This document shows positions 18,859 to 26,580 of a stretch of DNA of 64,000 nucleotides, in pieces; within the stretch, counting starts at the first letter, position 1; every line of letters starts with the position of its first letter. The stretch is from Xanthobacteraceae bacterium (GTDB lineage Bacteria > Pseudomonadota > Alphaproteobacteria > Rhizobiales > Xanthobacteraceae): the NCBI GenBank assembly GCA_019635585.1, contig JAHBZE010000001.1, positions 1,860,001 through 1,924,000 on the forward strand, given 5' to 3'. The notes beneath the pieces were generated by a model. That model was given only the letters and a program-made list of their open reading frames with translations, was not told where the DNA came from and searched no databases. The translations under genes and the position numbers were made by a program.

Positions 18859-19800
18859 TTGTCGCAACTCGTCCGCATCGCGGAAATCGTGCTGCCGGTC
18901 TTCGGCGTGATCGCGCTCGGCTATTTCTCGGTCTGGTCGAAACTGCTCTCCGAAAAAGCCGGCGAAGGACTGAACGATTTCGTCTTCGTAATCGCGATTC
19001 CGATCATGATCGTGAAGACGCTGCTCGCCGCGCAACTGCCCGAAGGTTCGCCTTGGGGCTACTGGCTTTCCTATTTTCTTGGCGTCGCGATCGTCTGGTC
19101 CATCGCGCAACTCGTGGTCTGGAAGATTTACGGCAGGCCAGGGCGCGAGGCCGTGATCATGGGTTTCTCGTCGGCGCAGTCGAACATCGTCTTGATGGGC
19201 ATTCCGCTGGTGCTGACCGCCTATGGCGAGGCAGGCGCGGTGCCGCTCTTCCTACTGATCGCAGTGCATCTGCCGATCATGATGTTGGCTGCGACCGTGA
19301 TGATCGAAAGCGCAGAAGCGGGCGTCACGCGCGCGGCCATTTTCAAACTCGTGAAAAACCTCGTCACCAACCCGCTTCTGATCGCTTTCGCGGCGGGTTC
19401 CCTCGGCCGTATCGCGGGTGTGCAGCTCGGCGGAGCACCGAAGCAGTTTGTCGATATGATCGCGCTCGCGGCGGTGCCTTGCGCGTTGTTCGCGATGGGC
19501 ATGGCGCTTCGCAAATACGGCGTGTTCGGCGACGTCAAGCTCTCGCTTTTCATCGTCGCGGCGAAACTGATGCTCCTGCCGCTCGCGGTCTATCTACTCG
19601 CGAAATACGTCTTTGCGCTCTCGCCGGTCTGGCATGGCGTCGCGGTGATCTTCGCGTCGATGGCGGTCGGCATCAATTCGTATTTGCTCGCCGCGCGCTA
19701 CAAGACCGGGGTGGCGACGGTCGCGGGCGCAGTCACGCTTTCGACCATGCTTTCGCTGTTCACGGTCTCGTTCTGGCTCTACGTGCTCGGGATTGGGTGA
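18859..19800 (+). CDS. AEC-family (auxin efflux carrier-like) transporter
   Basis: A 313-residue polytopic membrane protein with about ten TM helices in two halves. PVFGVIALGYFSVW at the N-terminus, GFSSAQSNIVLMGIPLV in helix 4, and AVGINSYLLAARY in the second half match the AEC family of small-carboxylate/malonate-type permeases. The start is TTG 18859 (MSQLVRIAEIV), one nt past the previous stop. Substrate cannot be told. Proximity to ecm makes a carboxylic acid possible, but that is only inference. Confidence 0.87.
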   Translation: MSQLVRIAEIVLPVFGVIALGYFSVWSKLLSEKAGEGLNDFVFVIAIPIMIVKTLLAAQLPEGSPWGYWLSYFLGVAIVWSIAQLVVWKIYGRPGREAVIMGFSSAQSNIVLMGIPLVLTAYGEAGAVPLFLLIAVHLPIMMLAATVMIESAEAGVTRAAIFKLVKNLVTNPLLIAFAAGSLGRIAGVQLGGAPKQFVDMIALAAVPCALFAMGMALRKYGVFGDVKLSLFIVAAKLMLLPLAVYLLAKYVFALSPVWHGVAVIFASMAVGINSYLLAARYKTGVATVAGAVTLSTMLSLFTVSFWLYVLGIG

Positions 19801-19824
19801 ACGGCATCGCGCGTTTTTTTAGTT

Positions 19825-19852
19825 GTCAAAGTCGGATAAATCCGACTTTGAC
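19825..19852. repeat. Perfect 13-bp inverted repeat between convergent genes
   Basis: Arms 19825-19837 and 19840-19852 are perfect reverse complements (GTCAAAGTCGGAT and its complement) with a 2-nt AA spacer. There is a T7 run on the left (19814-19820) but no T-run on the right, so it is not a classic terminator for the rightward transcript, and for leftward transcripts the tract would read A. It could be a transcript-end stabilising hairpin, a protein operator, or a dispersed palindromic element. Confidence 0.8.
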
Positions 19853-19860
19853 TAGATCGG

Positions 19861-20685
19861 CTAGAGACCGATGGCTTCTCTTATTTGCGCGACGCTGACA
19901 CCGCTTTCGCGTAAATCCCGCAATGTGGTCGACTGATCGCGCTTGGAAAGTTTCTTGCCGTTCTCGTCCACGAGCAAGTGATGATGCCGATAGACCGGCG
20001 CGGGCAGGCCGAGCAGTTCCTGCAAGACGCGATGCACGGCCGTCGCTTCGAATAAGTCCTTGCCGCGCACGACATGCGTGACACCCTGCAACGCATCGTC
20101 GAGTACCGCGGCGAGATGGTAGCTCGCCGGCATTTGCTTCCGGCCAAGCACGACATCGCCCCAGCGTTCCGGATGCGCTTCGACCTGCTTGTCGACTTCG
20201 GTCCAGAACAGCGGTGTCTCGACGCGCACGAGTGCCTGCTCCATGTCGAGACGAAGCGCGTATGGTTCGCCTGCCGCCTCGCGCTCAGCTGCTTCCGCAG
20301 CCGACAATCCCTCTTCGCGCGAATAGCGCGGACCGCCTTCGGGGTCGCGCCCCGTGATCAGCCGCGCGAGATCGGCGCGCGTTTCATAGGACGCGTAAAG
20401 CAGGTGCTCCGCTTCGAGCCGGCTTAGCTCGGCTGCGTATTCCTCAAAATGTTCCGACTGCCGCCGCACCGGCGATTCCCAGTTCAGCCCCAGCCATTCT
20501 AGGTCTTCGTAGATCGACTCTTCGAATTCCGGCTTGCAGCGGGTCATGTCGATGTCTTCGATGCGCAGCAAAAAGCGCGCGCCGACCCGCTCGGCCTCCT
20601 CGAAATTGAGAATGGCGGAAAGCGCGTGGCCTAGATGCAGGTGTCCGGTGGGCGAGGGTGCAAAGCGGAAAACGGGAGCGGGCAT
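19861..20685 (-). CDS. gluQ: Glutamyl-Q tRNA(Asp) synthetase
   Basis: A 274-residue class I synthetase-like protein. It has FAPSPTGHLHLGHALSA with the HIGH-type motif HLGH at 17-20, RIEDIDMTRC, and the KMSKS-type KKLSKRDQST near 245. The C-terminal anticodon-binding domain of GluRS is missing, which defines GluQRS. It activates glutamate and attaches it to queuosine at position 34 of tRNA-Asp. The zinc-ligand cysteines present in some family members are absent. ATG 20685 starts the catalytic fold; the open frame runs 60 nt further without homology. The gene is divergent from the AlkA-like glycosylase. Confidence 0.93.
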   Translation of the reverse strand: MPAPVFRFAPSPTGHLHLGHALSAILNFEEAERVGARFLLRIEDIDMTRCKPEFEESIYEDLEWLGLNWESPVRRQSEHFEEYAAELSRLEAEHLLYASYETRADLARLITGRDPEGGPRYSREEGLSAAEAAEREAAGEPYALRLDMEQALVRVETPLFWTEVDKQVEAHPERWGDVVLGRKQMPASYHLAAVLDDALQGVTHVVRGKDLFEATAVHRVLQELLGLPAPVYRHHHLLVDENGKKLSKRDQSTTLRDLRESGVSVAQIREAIGL

Positions 20686-20744
20686 CGGGGTTGCGCGGAA
20701 TCGGGTTGCAATGTCGCCCGTCTTGTAGATGGTTTCGGGCCGCA

Positions 20745-21401
20745 ATGCCTTCGCGTATCGATACTGAACAGCACCTGAAAGAAGCGCTGGAAAAGCTTCT
20801 GGTCCTCGACCCGCGCTTTGCCGGGGTGCTCGCGGCTGCCGGTCACCCGCCGATGCGCAGGCGCGAAGGCGGCTTCTCGGGGTTAGCTAGGATTATCTGC
20901 GGGCAGCAGTTGTCGGTGGCTTCCGCCGCCGCGATCTGGGGGCGACTGGAAGCAAAGTTCTCGCCGCTTGACCATCACGCGATCCTGAAAGCCCGTACGC
21001 CGCAGCTACAACGCGTCGGCCTCTCGATGCCGAAGATTCGCACCTTCCGGCATATCGCACGCGCGGTGCGCGACGAGCACCTGAACATCGATGCGCTCGC
21101 GCACATGCCGGCCGAAGCCGCGCATGCGGAGTTGGTGAAGGTCAAAGGCATCGGACCGTGGACCGCGGACATTTACCTGATGTTCTGCGTGGGCCATGCG
21201 GATGCTTTCGCGTCCGGCGATCTCGCGCTTCAGGAAGCCGCACGCATGATGTTGAACAAGCGCAAGCGGCCGGATGCGAAGCAGCTGGAAAAGATCGCGC
21301 GCGTCTGGAAACCCTACCGCTCGGTGGCGGCGCGCCTGTTGTGGGCTTATTATGCCGCGATGAAGAAGCGCGACGGCGTGCCTGTCGAGCAAGGAGACTA
21401 A
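20745..21401 (+). CDS. DNA-3-methyladenine glycosylase II (AlkA-like, HhH-GPD)
   Basis: A 218-residue protein of the helix-hairpin-helix GPD superfamily. GGFSGLARIICGQQLSVASA is at the start of the core, the hairpin LVKVKGIGPWTADIYLMF at about 128-145, and the catalytic aspartate in ASGDLALQEAAR shortly after. It excises alkylated bases such as 3-methyladenine. The N-terminal TBP-like domain of E. coli AlkA is absent, as in many short alphaproteobacterial homologues. ATG 20745 is used; the open frame upstream overlaps the gluQ promoter region. The esterase gene follows after 5 nt. Confidence 0.9.
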   Translation: MPSRIDTEQHLKEALEKLLVLDPRFAGVLAAAGHPPMRRREGGFSGLARIICGQQLSVASAAAIWGRLEAKFSPLDHHAILKARTPQLQRVGLSMPKIRTFRHIARAVRDEHLNIDALAHMPAEAAHAELVKVKGIGPWTADIYLMFCVGHADAFASGDLALQEAARMMLNKRKRPDAKQLEKIARVWKPYRSVAARLLWAYYAAMKKRDGVPVEQGD

Positions 21402-21406
21402 TTGCA

Positions 21407-22069
21407 ATGATCGACGGTCCCCGTATTGCGCCGCGCTCCGGCGCCGCGAAACAACTCGTCGTTTTCCTGCACGGCTACGGTGCGGACGGAAACGATCTGA
21501 TTTCGCTCGGCCGCGAATGGCAGGCATTGCTTCCCGATGCCGCATTCGTTTCGCCGAACGCGCCGGAGCCGGTGCCGGGTTATCCGACCGGGCGGCAATG
21601 GTTCGGACTGACGTTCCGCGATCCGGACGAGCGCTGGCGCGGCGTGAACAAGGCGCAGCCGGTGCTTAACGAATTTCTCGATGCCGAACTTGCGAAGCAC
21701 GACCTGCCGCCGTCGGCACTGGCGTTGGTCGGCTTCAGCCAGGGCACGATGATGGCGCTCCACGTGGGCCTGCGGCGTTCCGCGCTCGCTGCGATCGTCG
21801 GCTATTCGGGCGTGCTGGTAACGCCCTCGAATCAGGAAGCCGCCACGAAGGCGGCGGAGGAAATTAAAGTCCGGCCGCCGGTCCTGCTCGTGCATGGCGA
21901 CCAGGACGAGGTGATCCCGGCGCAGGCGCTGTTCCTATCGGCGCAAGGGCTCGGCGGCATGGGGATCGCGGCCGAGTGGCATTTGTCGCAGGGAATCGGC
22001 CACGGCATCGACGGCGACGGGCTGCGGCTGGGCGGGGCCTTTCTGCAAAAAGCCTTCGGGGGACGCTGA
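21407..22069 (+). CDS. Alpha/beta-hydrolase, phospholipase/carboxylesterase family
   Basis: A 220-residue esterase of the YpfH/EstB-like carboxylesterase family: FLHGYGADGNDL oxyanion loop, nucleophile elbow GFSQG at about 105-109, VHGDQDEVIP with the acid residue, and GIGHGIDGDGL with the catalytic histidine. Likely cytosolic hydrolysis of short acyl esters; the substrate is unknown. AAGGAG lies about 10 nt before ATG 21407 and overlaps the 3' end of the glycosylase gene, so the two are probably cotranscribed. Confidence 0.9.
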   Translation: MIDGPRIAPRSGAAKQLVVFLHGYGADGNDLISLGREWQALLPDAAFVSPNAPEPVPGYPTGRQWFGLTFRDPDERWRGVNKAQPVLNEFLDAELAKHDLPPSALALVGFSQGTMMALHVGLRRSALAAIVGYSGVLVTPSNQEAATKAAEEIKVRPPVLLVHGDQDEVIPAQALFLSAQGLGGMGIAAEWHLSQGIGHGIDGDGLRLGGAFLQKAFGGR

Positions 22070-22162
22070 TTTCGACCCGCTTCACAAAGACGACACGGTG
22101 CCGGTAATATATGCACCAGTGAACGCGGCGTGCGACCGCTGGGACTTCGAAGGGAGTCGCGA

Positions 22163-22744
22163 TTGCACGCTACTGTATCGTCCGGAGCTTCCGCCGGTGC
22201 TTCTCCCGGTTCGTGGCCGGCACTGGTTTTGAACGCGGACTTCCGCCCGCTCAGTTATTATCCGCTTTCGATCTGGTCATGGCAGGACACGATCAAGGCC
22301 GTGTTCCTCGACCGCGTGAATACGGTCGCGCTCTATGACAAAGCAGTGCGAAGTCCGACCGCGGAATTCAGACTGCCCAGCGTCGTTTCGCTCAAGACCT
22401 TCGTCCGGCCCTCGCGTCATCCCGCCTTCACCCGCTTCAACGTTTTCCTGCGCGACCGCTTCTCCTGCCAGTATTGCGGCACGCGGGAAGAACTCACCTT
22501 CGATCACCTGATCCCGCGCTCGCATGGTGGACAGACGACGTGGGAAAACGTCGTCACCGCGTGCTCGACCTGCAATCTGCAGAAGGGCGGGCAATTGCCG
22601 GCGCAGGCGCATATGTGGCCCTACCAGATGCCGTTCCAGCCGAGCGTGAACGACCTGCACAAGAACGGCAGGCTGTTCCCACCGAACTACCTGCACCAGA
22701 GCTGGCTCGACTATCTCTATTGGGACGCCGAACTCGAAGCGTAA
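22163..22744 (+). CDS. HNH endonuclease domain protein
   Basis: A 193-residue protein. After VLNADFRPLSYYPLSIWSWQ (two adjacent conserved stretches) comes the HNH core: FSCQYCGTREELTFDHLIPRS, a CxxC zinc knuckle and DH pair, followed by NVVTACSTCNLQKGG with the second CxxC. This layout is widespread in alphaproteobacteria as a chromosomal single-copy gene, not linked to restriction or Cas systems, and its biological role is unknown. TTG 22163 has GGGAG 6 nt upstream and is preferred to the first frame-open codon at 22130. Confidence 0.85.
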   Translation: MHATVSSGASAGASPGSWPALVLNADFRPLSYYPLSIWSWQDTIKAVFLDRVNTVALYDKAVRSPTAEFRLPSVVSLKTFVRPSRHPAFTRFNVFLRDRFSCQYCGTREELTFDHLIPRSHGGQTTWENVVTACSTCNLQKGGQLPAQAHMWPYQMPFQPSVNDLHKNGRLFPPNYLHQSWLDYLYWDAELEA

Positions 22745-22746
22745 GT

Positions 22747-23247
22747 TCAGGCGCGGCGCGCACCCAGAAACGCGATCAGCGCCGCAAGCGCCGAAATCAG
22801 TGCGTTATAGCCCGCAAGCGAAATGCCGAAGAGGCGCCACGCCGCTTCGTCGCAGGGCACCGCGCGGATCGGTTTTTTCAGGGCATCGAGAATATTTCCG
22901 ATCGGCGCATTCACCGGCGCGCCAGACGAGCAGGTCGTGGGGCCCTGCCAGAATTTCCATTCGACGCCGGCGTGAAACACGCCGAGGCCGACGCTGACCA
23001 CGAGGATCAGCGCGAGCAGATAAAGTCCGTAGCGGATGAGCGTGCGGTTGCCGCCATAAAGCGCGAGTGCTGCGAGGACGAGCCCGAGCGGGATCGCGAA
23101 GTAATAGGGAACGCGCTGCTGGTAGCAAAGCGGGCAGGGCGCGTAGCCGAGCTGGTACTGGAAGTACCAGGCGCCGCAGAGGGCCGCGAACATCACGAGG
23201 GCCGCGAAGAAGGCGGCGTTGGCGGGTTTGGTCAGGGTATTCATCAT
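22747..23247 (-). CDS. dsbB: Disulfide bond formation protein B
   Basis: A 166-residue inner membrane protein with four TM helices. The first periplasmic pair is C38-P-L-C41 in CPLCYQQR and the second pair is C106 and C132. The Q-Q-R region after the first pair is the quinone-proximal signature. It reoxidises DsbA and passes electrons to quinone. It converges with the HNH gene (2 nt between stops). No dsbA is in the window. Confidence 0.93.
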   Translation of the reverse strand: MMNTLTKPANAAFFAALVMFAALCGAWYFQYQLGYAPCPLCYQQRVPYYFAIPLGLVLAALALYGGNRTLIRYGLYLLALILVVSVGLGVFHAGVEWKFWQGPTTCSSGAPVNAPIGNILDALKKPIRAVPCDEAAWRLFGISLAGYNALISALAALIAFLGARRA

Positions 23248-23309
23248 GCGCGGCCCGATTGGTCAGGTCAGGTAACGAAGCGGTGGCTCCTTGTCGAATC
23301 CAAGGCGGC

Positions 23310-23337
23310 TTGCGGCCAAGCGCGTTGCGGCTATAAC
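23310..23337 (+). promoter_or_regulatory. Sigma70-type promoter of tRNA-Leu
   Basis: TTGCGG at 23310-23315, 16-nt spacer, TATAAC at 23332-23337. The expected start point is about 7 nt later, leaving a leader of about 9 nt before the tRNA at 23353. Position and match are convincing; the call is by eye. Confidence 0.6.
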
Positions 23338-23352
23338 AGCGGCGTTCCGAGT

Positions 23353-23439
23353 GCCCCTATGGCGGAACTGGTAGACGCGCCTGACTCAAAATCAGGTGGT
23401 GGCAACACCGTGCTGGTTCGATTCCGGCTAGGGGCACCA
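23353..23439 (+). tRNA. tRNA-Leu (anticodon CAA)
   Basis: An 87-nt class II tRNA with a 7-bp acceptor stem GCCCCTA/TAGGGGC, encoded ACCA end, anticodon stem CCTGA/TCAGG with loop CTCAAAA (anticodon CAA, reading UUG), a long variable arm, and a TTCGATT T-loop. All arms pair. Confidence 0.97.
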
Positions 23440-23544
23440 AATCCCGAATCCGCCCGAATGTGACCGCGGTCACAGCGCCGCGAAGCGCGCGATGCGAACT
23501 TCCACTGACAAGGAGCGAGAGCGCTCCCAATGGAGGAATTCGCT

Positions 23545-23757
23545 ATGAATGCTTCGAAAGCTGGACAAGCGACGGGAAATATCAGCACGCGCCGACTGGT
23601 ACTCGGTGCCGCAGTGTTCGCCACGATATGGACGCTCGGCATGTTCTGGTGGAGCGGCGATTACACGCTCGTCAACTTCGCGATTCTCGCCATCTGCGGC
23701 CTTCTGGTTGCGGCGGCATGGACCTGGGCGATGCGGCGCTTCGGTTATTTGCGATAG
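23545..23757 (+). CDS. Small two-TM membrane protein
   Basis: A 70-residue protein with TM segments at about residues 17-36 and 41-60 and a basic end, AMRRFGYLR. ATG 23545 has GGAGG 8 nt upstream and is preferred to an in-frame ATG at 23530. The 100 nt between the tRNA and this gene include AAGGAG at about 23510 with no gene attached. It converges with the TSUP gene. No function is suggested by the sequence. Confidence 0.65.
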   Translation: MNASKAGQATGNISTRRLVLGAAVFATIWTLGMFWWSGDYTLVNFAILAICGLLVAAAWTWAMRRFGYLR

Positions 23758-23781
23758 CGCAGATTGCCGGGTTCTATTCGC

Positions 23782-24510
23782 TCAGGCGTGCCACGCCGCC
23801 CATAACAGCGCCGTGCCCGAGCAGAGCAGGAGCAGATCCAGCAGTCTCGAGAACGTCTCCGCGCTCATGCGCATGACGATCGCCTTGCCGATGAAGGTGC
23901 CGGCCATCAGTGACGAGCCGACGATTAATCCCTTGAAGAAGATTTCCGCCGACAGCGCACCGAGTCGCTGGAAGGTCGTGACCTTCGTCAGATAGATAAA
24001 GAGCGACGACGCGGCTTCGGTGGCGAGCAGTGCGCCTTTCATGAGCCCGGCAGCCGCGAAGACCGGTACGCTCAACGGCCCGGTCGAAAGTACGATGCCG
24101 GTGAGAAAGCCGATCAGGGCGCCCGCGATCGCGAGCTGCCACCATTTCGCGCGCCAGCCGCGCTTGGCGAGCAGCCTTCGCCCAGGAATCATTGCAAGGA
24201 AAAAAAGTCCGAGCAGGGTGTCGATCAGTGCGGGCGGAAGGCGCAGGAGCGTGCTTGCGCCGAGTGCAGCCGCCGGAATGGTGGGCAGCGAATAGGCGAA
24301 GAAGGTTCGCCATTCGATCTCGCGCCACCAGGCGAGCGCGCGCGAGAAGTTCACCATGACGGCCGCGACCGCCATGATCGGTACCGCCTGCAGCGGGCCG
24401 AAGGTGAAGACGAGCACGGGAAGCAGGATGATCGAAGAACCAGTGCCGATCACGCCGCTGATCGTGCCCGCGAGGACGCCGACGATCAGCGTGAAGAGAT
24501 AGCCGGTCAT
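23782..24510 (-). CDS. TSUP-family (TauE/SafE) membrane transporter
   Basis: A 242-residue protein with about eight TM helices. The N-terminal GVLAGTISGVIGTGSSIILLPVL is the TauE/SafE signature (two G-rich helices), repeated in the second half as ALIGFLTGIVLSTGPLSVPVF. TSUP members move sulfite, sulfoacetate or other organic acid/sulfur anions; the substrate is not predictable here. Its ATG overlaps the stop of the upstream YqaA gene by 4 nt (ATGA), so the two membrane proteins are translationally coupled. Confidence 0.88.
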   Translation of the reverse strand: MTGYLFTLIVGVLAGTISGVIGTGSSIILLPVLVFTFGPLQAVPIMAVAAVMVNFSRALAWWREIEWRTFFAYSLPTIPAAALGASTLLRLPPALIDTLLGLFFLAMIPGRRLLAKRGWRAKWWQLAIAGALIGFLTGIVLSTGPLSVPVFAAAGLMKGALLATEAASSLFIYLTKVTTFQRLGALSAEIFFKGLIVGSSLMAGTFIGKAIVMRMSAETFSRLLDLLLLCSGTALLWAAWHA

Positions 24511-25091
24511 CGTCCGACGTAGATCGCGGCCACGATGCCCAGTACGAACAGGATCATGAAGGCGGTAAAGACGAGTTCCAGCCGCTTCTCGATGAAGTCC
24601 TTGGCCGGGGGACCGAGCCAGTAGAGCAGGCCCGCGACCAGATAGAAGCGCACGCCCCGCGTGATCAGCGACAGCACCACGAACCAGAACAGATTGTATT
24701 CGGCAAAGCCCGCGGTGATGGTGACCAACTTATAAGGTATCGGGGTCACGCCTTTGACCAAGATCACCCAGTGGCCCCATTCGGCATAGGCCGCGCGGAA
24801 GGTTTCCGCCTGCTGGCCATAGCCATAAAGCTCGATCAGCCATTTGCCGACCGATTCATAGAGCAGGGCGCCGATCGCGTAGCCGAGCAAGCCGCCCAGC
24901 ACCGAGGCGATGGTGCAAACGGTGGCATAGAAAAACGCCCGCTTCGGCTGGGCGAGGCACATCGGCACCAGCATCGCGTCCGGCGGGATCGGGAAGAATG
25001 AGCTTTCGGCAAAGGAAACGCCCGCCAGCGCATAGGGCGCGGACGGGCGCGCGGAAAGCGCGAGAATCCAGTCATAAAGACGGCGCAGCAT
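24507..25091 (-). CDS. YqaA-type DedA/VTT-domain membrane protein
   Basis: A 194-residue membrane protein with the VTT-domain pattern of the YqaA branch: ALAGVSFAESSFFPIPPDAML at the N-terminus, then GGLLGYAIGALLYESVGKWL and VTPIPYKLVTITAGFAEYN. The E-x-x-x-P-I-P-P-D and R/K-x-T-P-x-P-x-K motifs are the re-entrant loops of the family. DedA-family proteins act in undecaprenyl-phosphate or phospholipid flipping; the YqaA branch itself is uncharacterised. First of a two-gene unit with the TSUP gene. Confidence 0.87.
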   Translation of the reverse strand: MLRRLYDWILALSARPSAPYALAGVSFAESSFFPIPPDAMLVPMCLAQPKRAFFYATVCTIASVLGGLLGYAIGALLYESVGKWLIELYGYGQQAETFRAAYAEWGHWVILVKGVTPIPYKLVTITAGFAEYNLFWFVVLSLITRGVRFYLVAGLLYWLGPPAKDFIEKRLELVFTAFMILFVLGIVAAIYVGR

Positions 25092-25103
25092 TCGGCGCTC
25101 TCT

Positions 25104-25322
25104 CTAGGCAGGGCACATGACGAAGTAAAGGCAAGAAAGAGAAGGATGCGTTCCGGCAGTTGAAACGAGTTCGATATCCGCGCGTTCACATTCCGGGCAC
25201 CGTCCAGAATAGGTGAAGCGCAGGAATCGGGCTTGCTCTTGGCAACGGCTTGGGATTTGCTTCGAGCCGCGGCGAGGACAACTCGGGAAGTTCGCGCAAG
25301 CGAGCCAACCCGAACGACACAT
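25104..25322 (-). CDS. Possible small Cys-rich (zinc-ribbon-like) protein
   Basis: A 72-codon frame with seven cysteines, including RCPECERADIEL and a terminal SCLYFVMCPA. The CxxC pair and later Cys-x5-Cys could bind zinc, but the N-terminal half (MCRSGWLACANFPSCPRRG) looks unstructured and the frame lies on the opposite strand of the promoter region of the next gene. A start inside the frame is possible. It may be chance coding; the rest of the 276-bp gap 25092-25367 shows only the AAGGAGAC site of the downstream gene. Confidence 0.25.
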   Translation of the reverse strand: MCRSGWLACANFPSCPRRGSKQIPSRCQEQARFLRFTYSGRCPECERADIELVSTAGTHPSLSCLYFVMCPA

Positions 25323-25367
25323 ATCCGCCGCGGCGTGTTCTTAACGAGAATACGTCAAGGAGACAGG

Positions 25368-26474
25368 ATGAAAAATTGGGGAGCCATTGCGCGCCGGTCG
25401 GGCGCGGGAAGCGGGCTATTCGCTTTCCTCGCGCTTGCGTGCGCGCTCGTTTCCCCGCCGCCCGCTTCCGCGCAGAGCGAAACACGGATCCGCTTCAGCC
25501 TCGATCGCGCTTTCGACGGCACTGCCGGTCCGCTGTTTCTCGCGATGGACAAGGGCTACTTCGAGGAAGAGGGCATCTACGTCGCGATCGAGCCCGCGCA
25601 GTCGCCGATGGAGGCGATCACGCGGCTCGCGATCGCGAACGGCGCGGTCGAGACCACGCATGACATGAGTTTCGGCGATATCAACGCGATGATCCGCTAT
25701 CGCGACCAGAATCCGGCGACCGGCATCGAGGCCGTGTTCATTGCCTATGACAAGCCGACCTATGCCCTGATCGGGCGCAAGAGCCGGGGCGTGCAGTTTC
25801 CGAAAGACATCGAGAACCGCAGGCTTGCCGCACCTGCCGCGGATCCGGCCTCCCAGCTCTGGCCGCTATTCGCCAAATTGAACGCGATCGACACCACCAA
25901 AGTGACGCTGATGAATGTCGGCCTGCTGGTGCGGGTGCCGATGCTGGTTTCAGGCGAAGTGGACGCGCTGATCGGCCATTCGTTCGCGGCCTATGTCGAT
26001 CTCAAGGATCGTGGCGTGCCAGCCGACGATCTGGTCGTGCTGCTCATGGCCGACTACGGCATGAAGCCGCTTTATGGCAGCGCCTTCATGGCGAGCGCAA
26101 AATTTCAGGCTGAGCAGCCCGAAGCGATCAAGGGCTTCCTGCGCGCCTATGTTAAGGCGTTGCGCGATACCATCCGCAAGCCGGAGGATGCGATCGAGGC
26201 CGTGATGAAGCGCATGCCGGGCGTGAACAAGGCGCTCGAACTCGAACGACTCAAGATCGTGCTTTCGCAGAACATCAAGAATTTCGATCCGAAGGATGCG
26301 ACCGTCGGTGGCGTTGAGCCGATTCGCTTCGCGGCTTCCCTCGAACTGCTCGCGCAGACCTACGCCTTCAAGAACAAATTGAAGCCGGAGGAGTACTTCG
26401 ACGCGCAATTTCTTCCTGCGCCGCCAAAGCCGGAAGCGCCGCGGCCTCAGCCGCAAAAGAAAAAGAAGAGATAG
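25368..26474 (+). CDS. NMT1/THI5-type ABC transporter substrate-binding protein
   Basis: A 368-residue periplasmic protein. The signal peptide runs from MKNWGAIARRSG to a cleavage site after about residue 35 (PASA-QSE). The mature part has the family pattern PLFLAMDKGYFEEEGIYVAIE, then MEAITRLAIANGAVETTHD and LMADYGMKPLYGSAFMAS. Such proteins bind nitrate, sulfonates or pyrimidine/thiamine precursors. The C-terminus is a lysine/proline tail, PPKPEAPRPQPQKKKKR. AAGGAGAC lies 5-6 nt before the ATG. No permease or ATPase gene is adjacent, so the transporter partner and ligand are unknown. Confidence 0.85.
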   Translation: MKNWGAIARRSGAGSGLFAFLALACALVSPPPASAQSETRIRFSLDRAFDGTAGPLFLAMDKGYFEEEGIYVAIEPAQSPMEAITRLAIANGAVETTHDMSFGDINAMIRYRDQNPATGIEAVFIAYDKPTYALIGRKSRGVQFPKDIENRRLAAPAADPASQLWPLFAKLNAIDTTKVTLMNVGLLVRVPMLVSGEVDALIGHSFAAYVDLKDRGVPADDLVVLLMADYGMKPLYGSAFMASAKFQAEQPEAIKGFLRAYVKALRDTIRKPEDAIEAVMKRMPGVNKALELERLKIVLSQNIKNFDPKDATVGGVEPIRFAASLELLAQTYAFKNKLKPEEYFDAQFLPAPPKPEAPRPQPQKKKKR

Positions 26475-26580
26475 GCGGATCGACGCCGCCTCCCATGCGT
26501 TCTGACGGGATTGGTCAGAATCATCGCTTCCCGTCATAATCGCGCCTTGAGCCTCACGCAGAGAGCGCCGCCTTCGCGCC

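Noticed and set aside
19805-19860. Rho-independent terminator at the 13-bp palindrome
   Set aside because: The T-run is upstream of the hairpin on the plus strand and would be an A-run for the minus-strand transcript, so the structure lacks the required U-tract; kept as a repeat only.
22163-22744. HNH gene as part of a restriction or CRISPR defence system
   Set aside because: No methyltransferase, restriction or cas gene is adjacent; neighbours are an esterase and dsbB.
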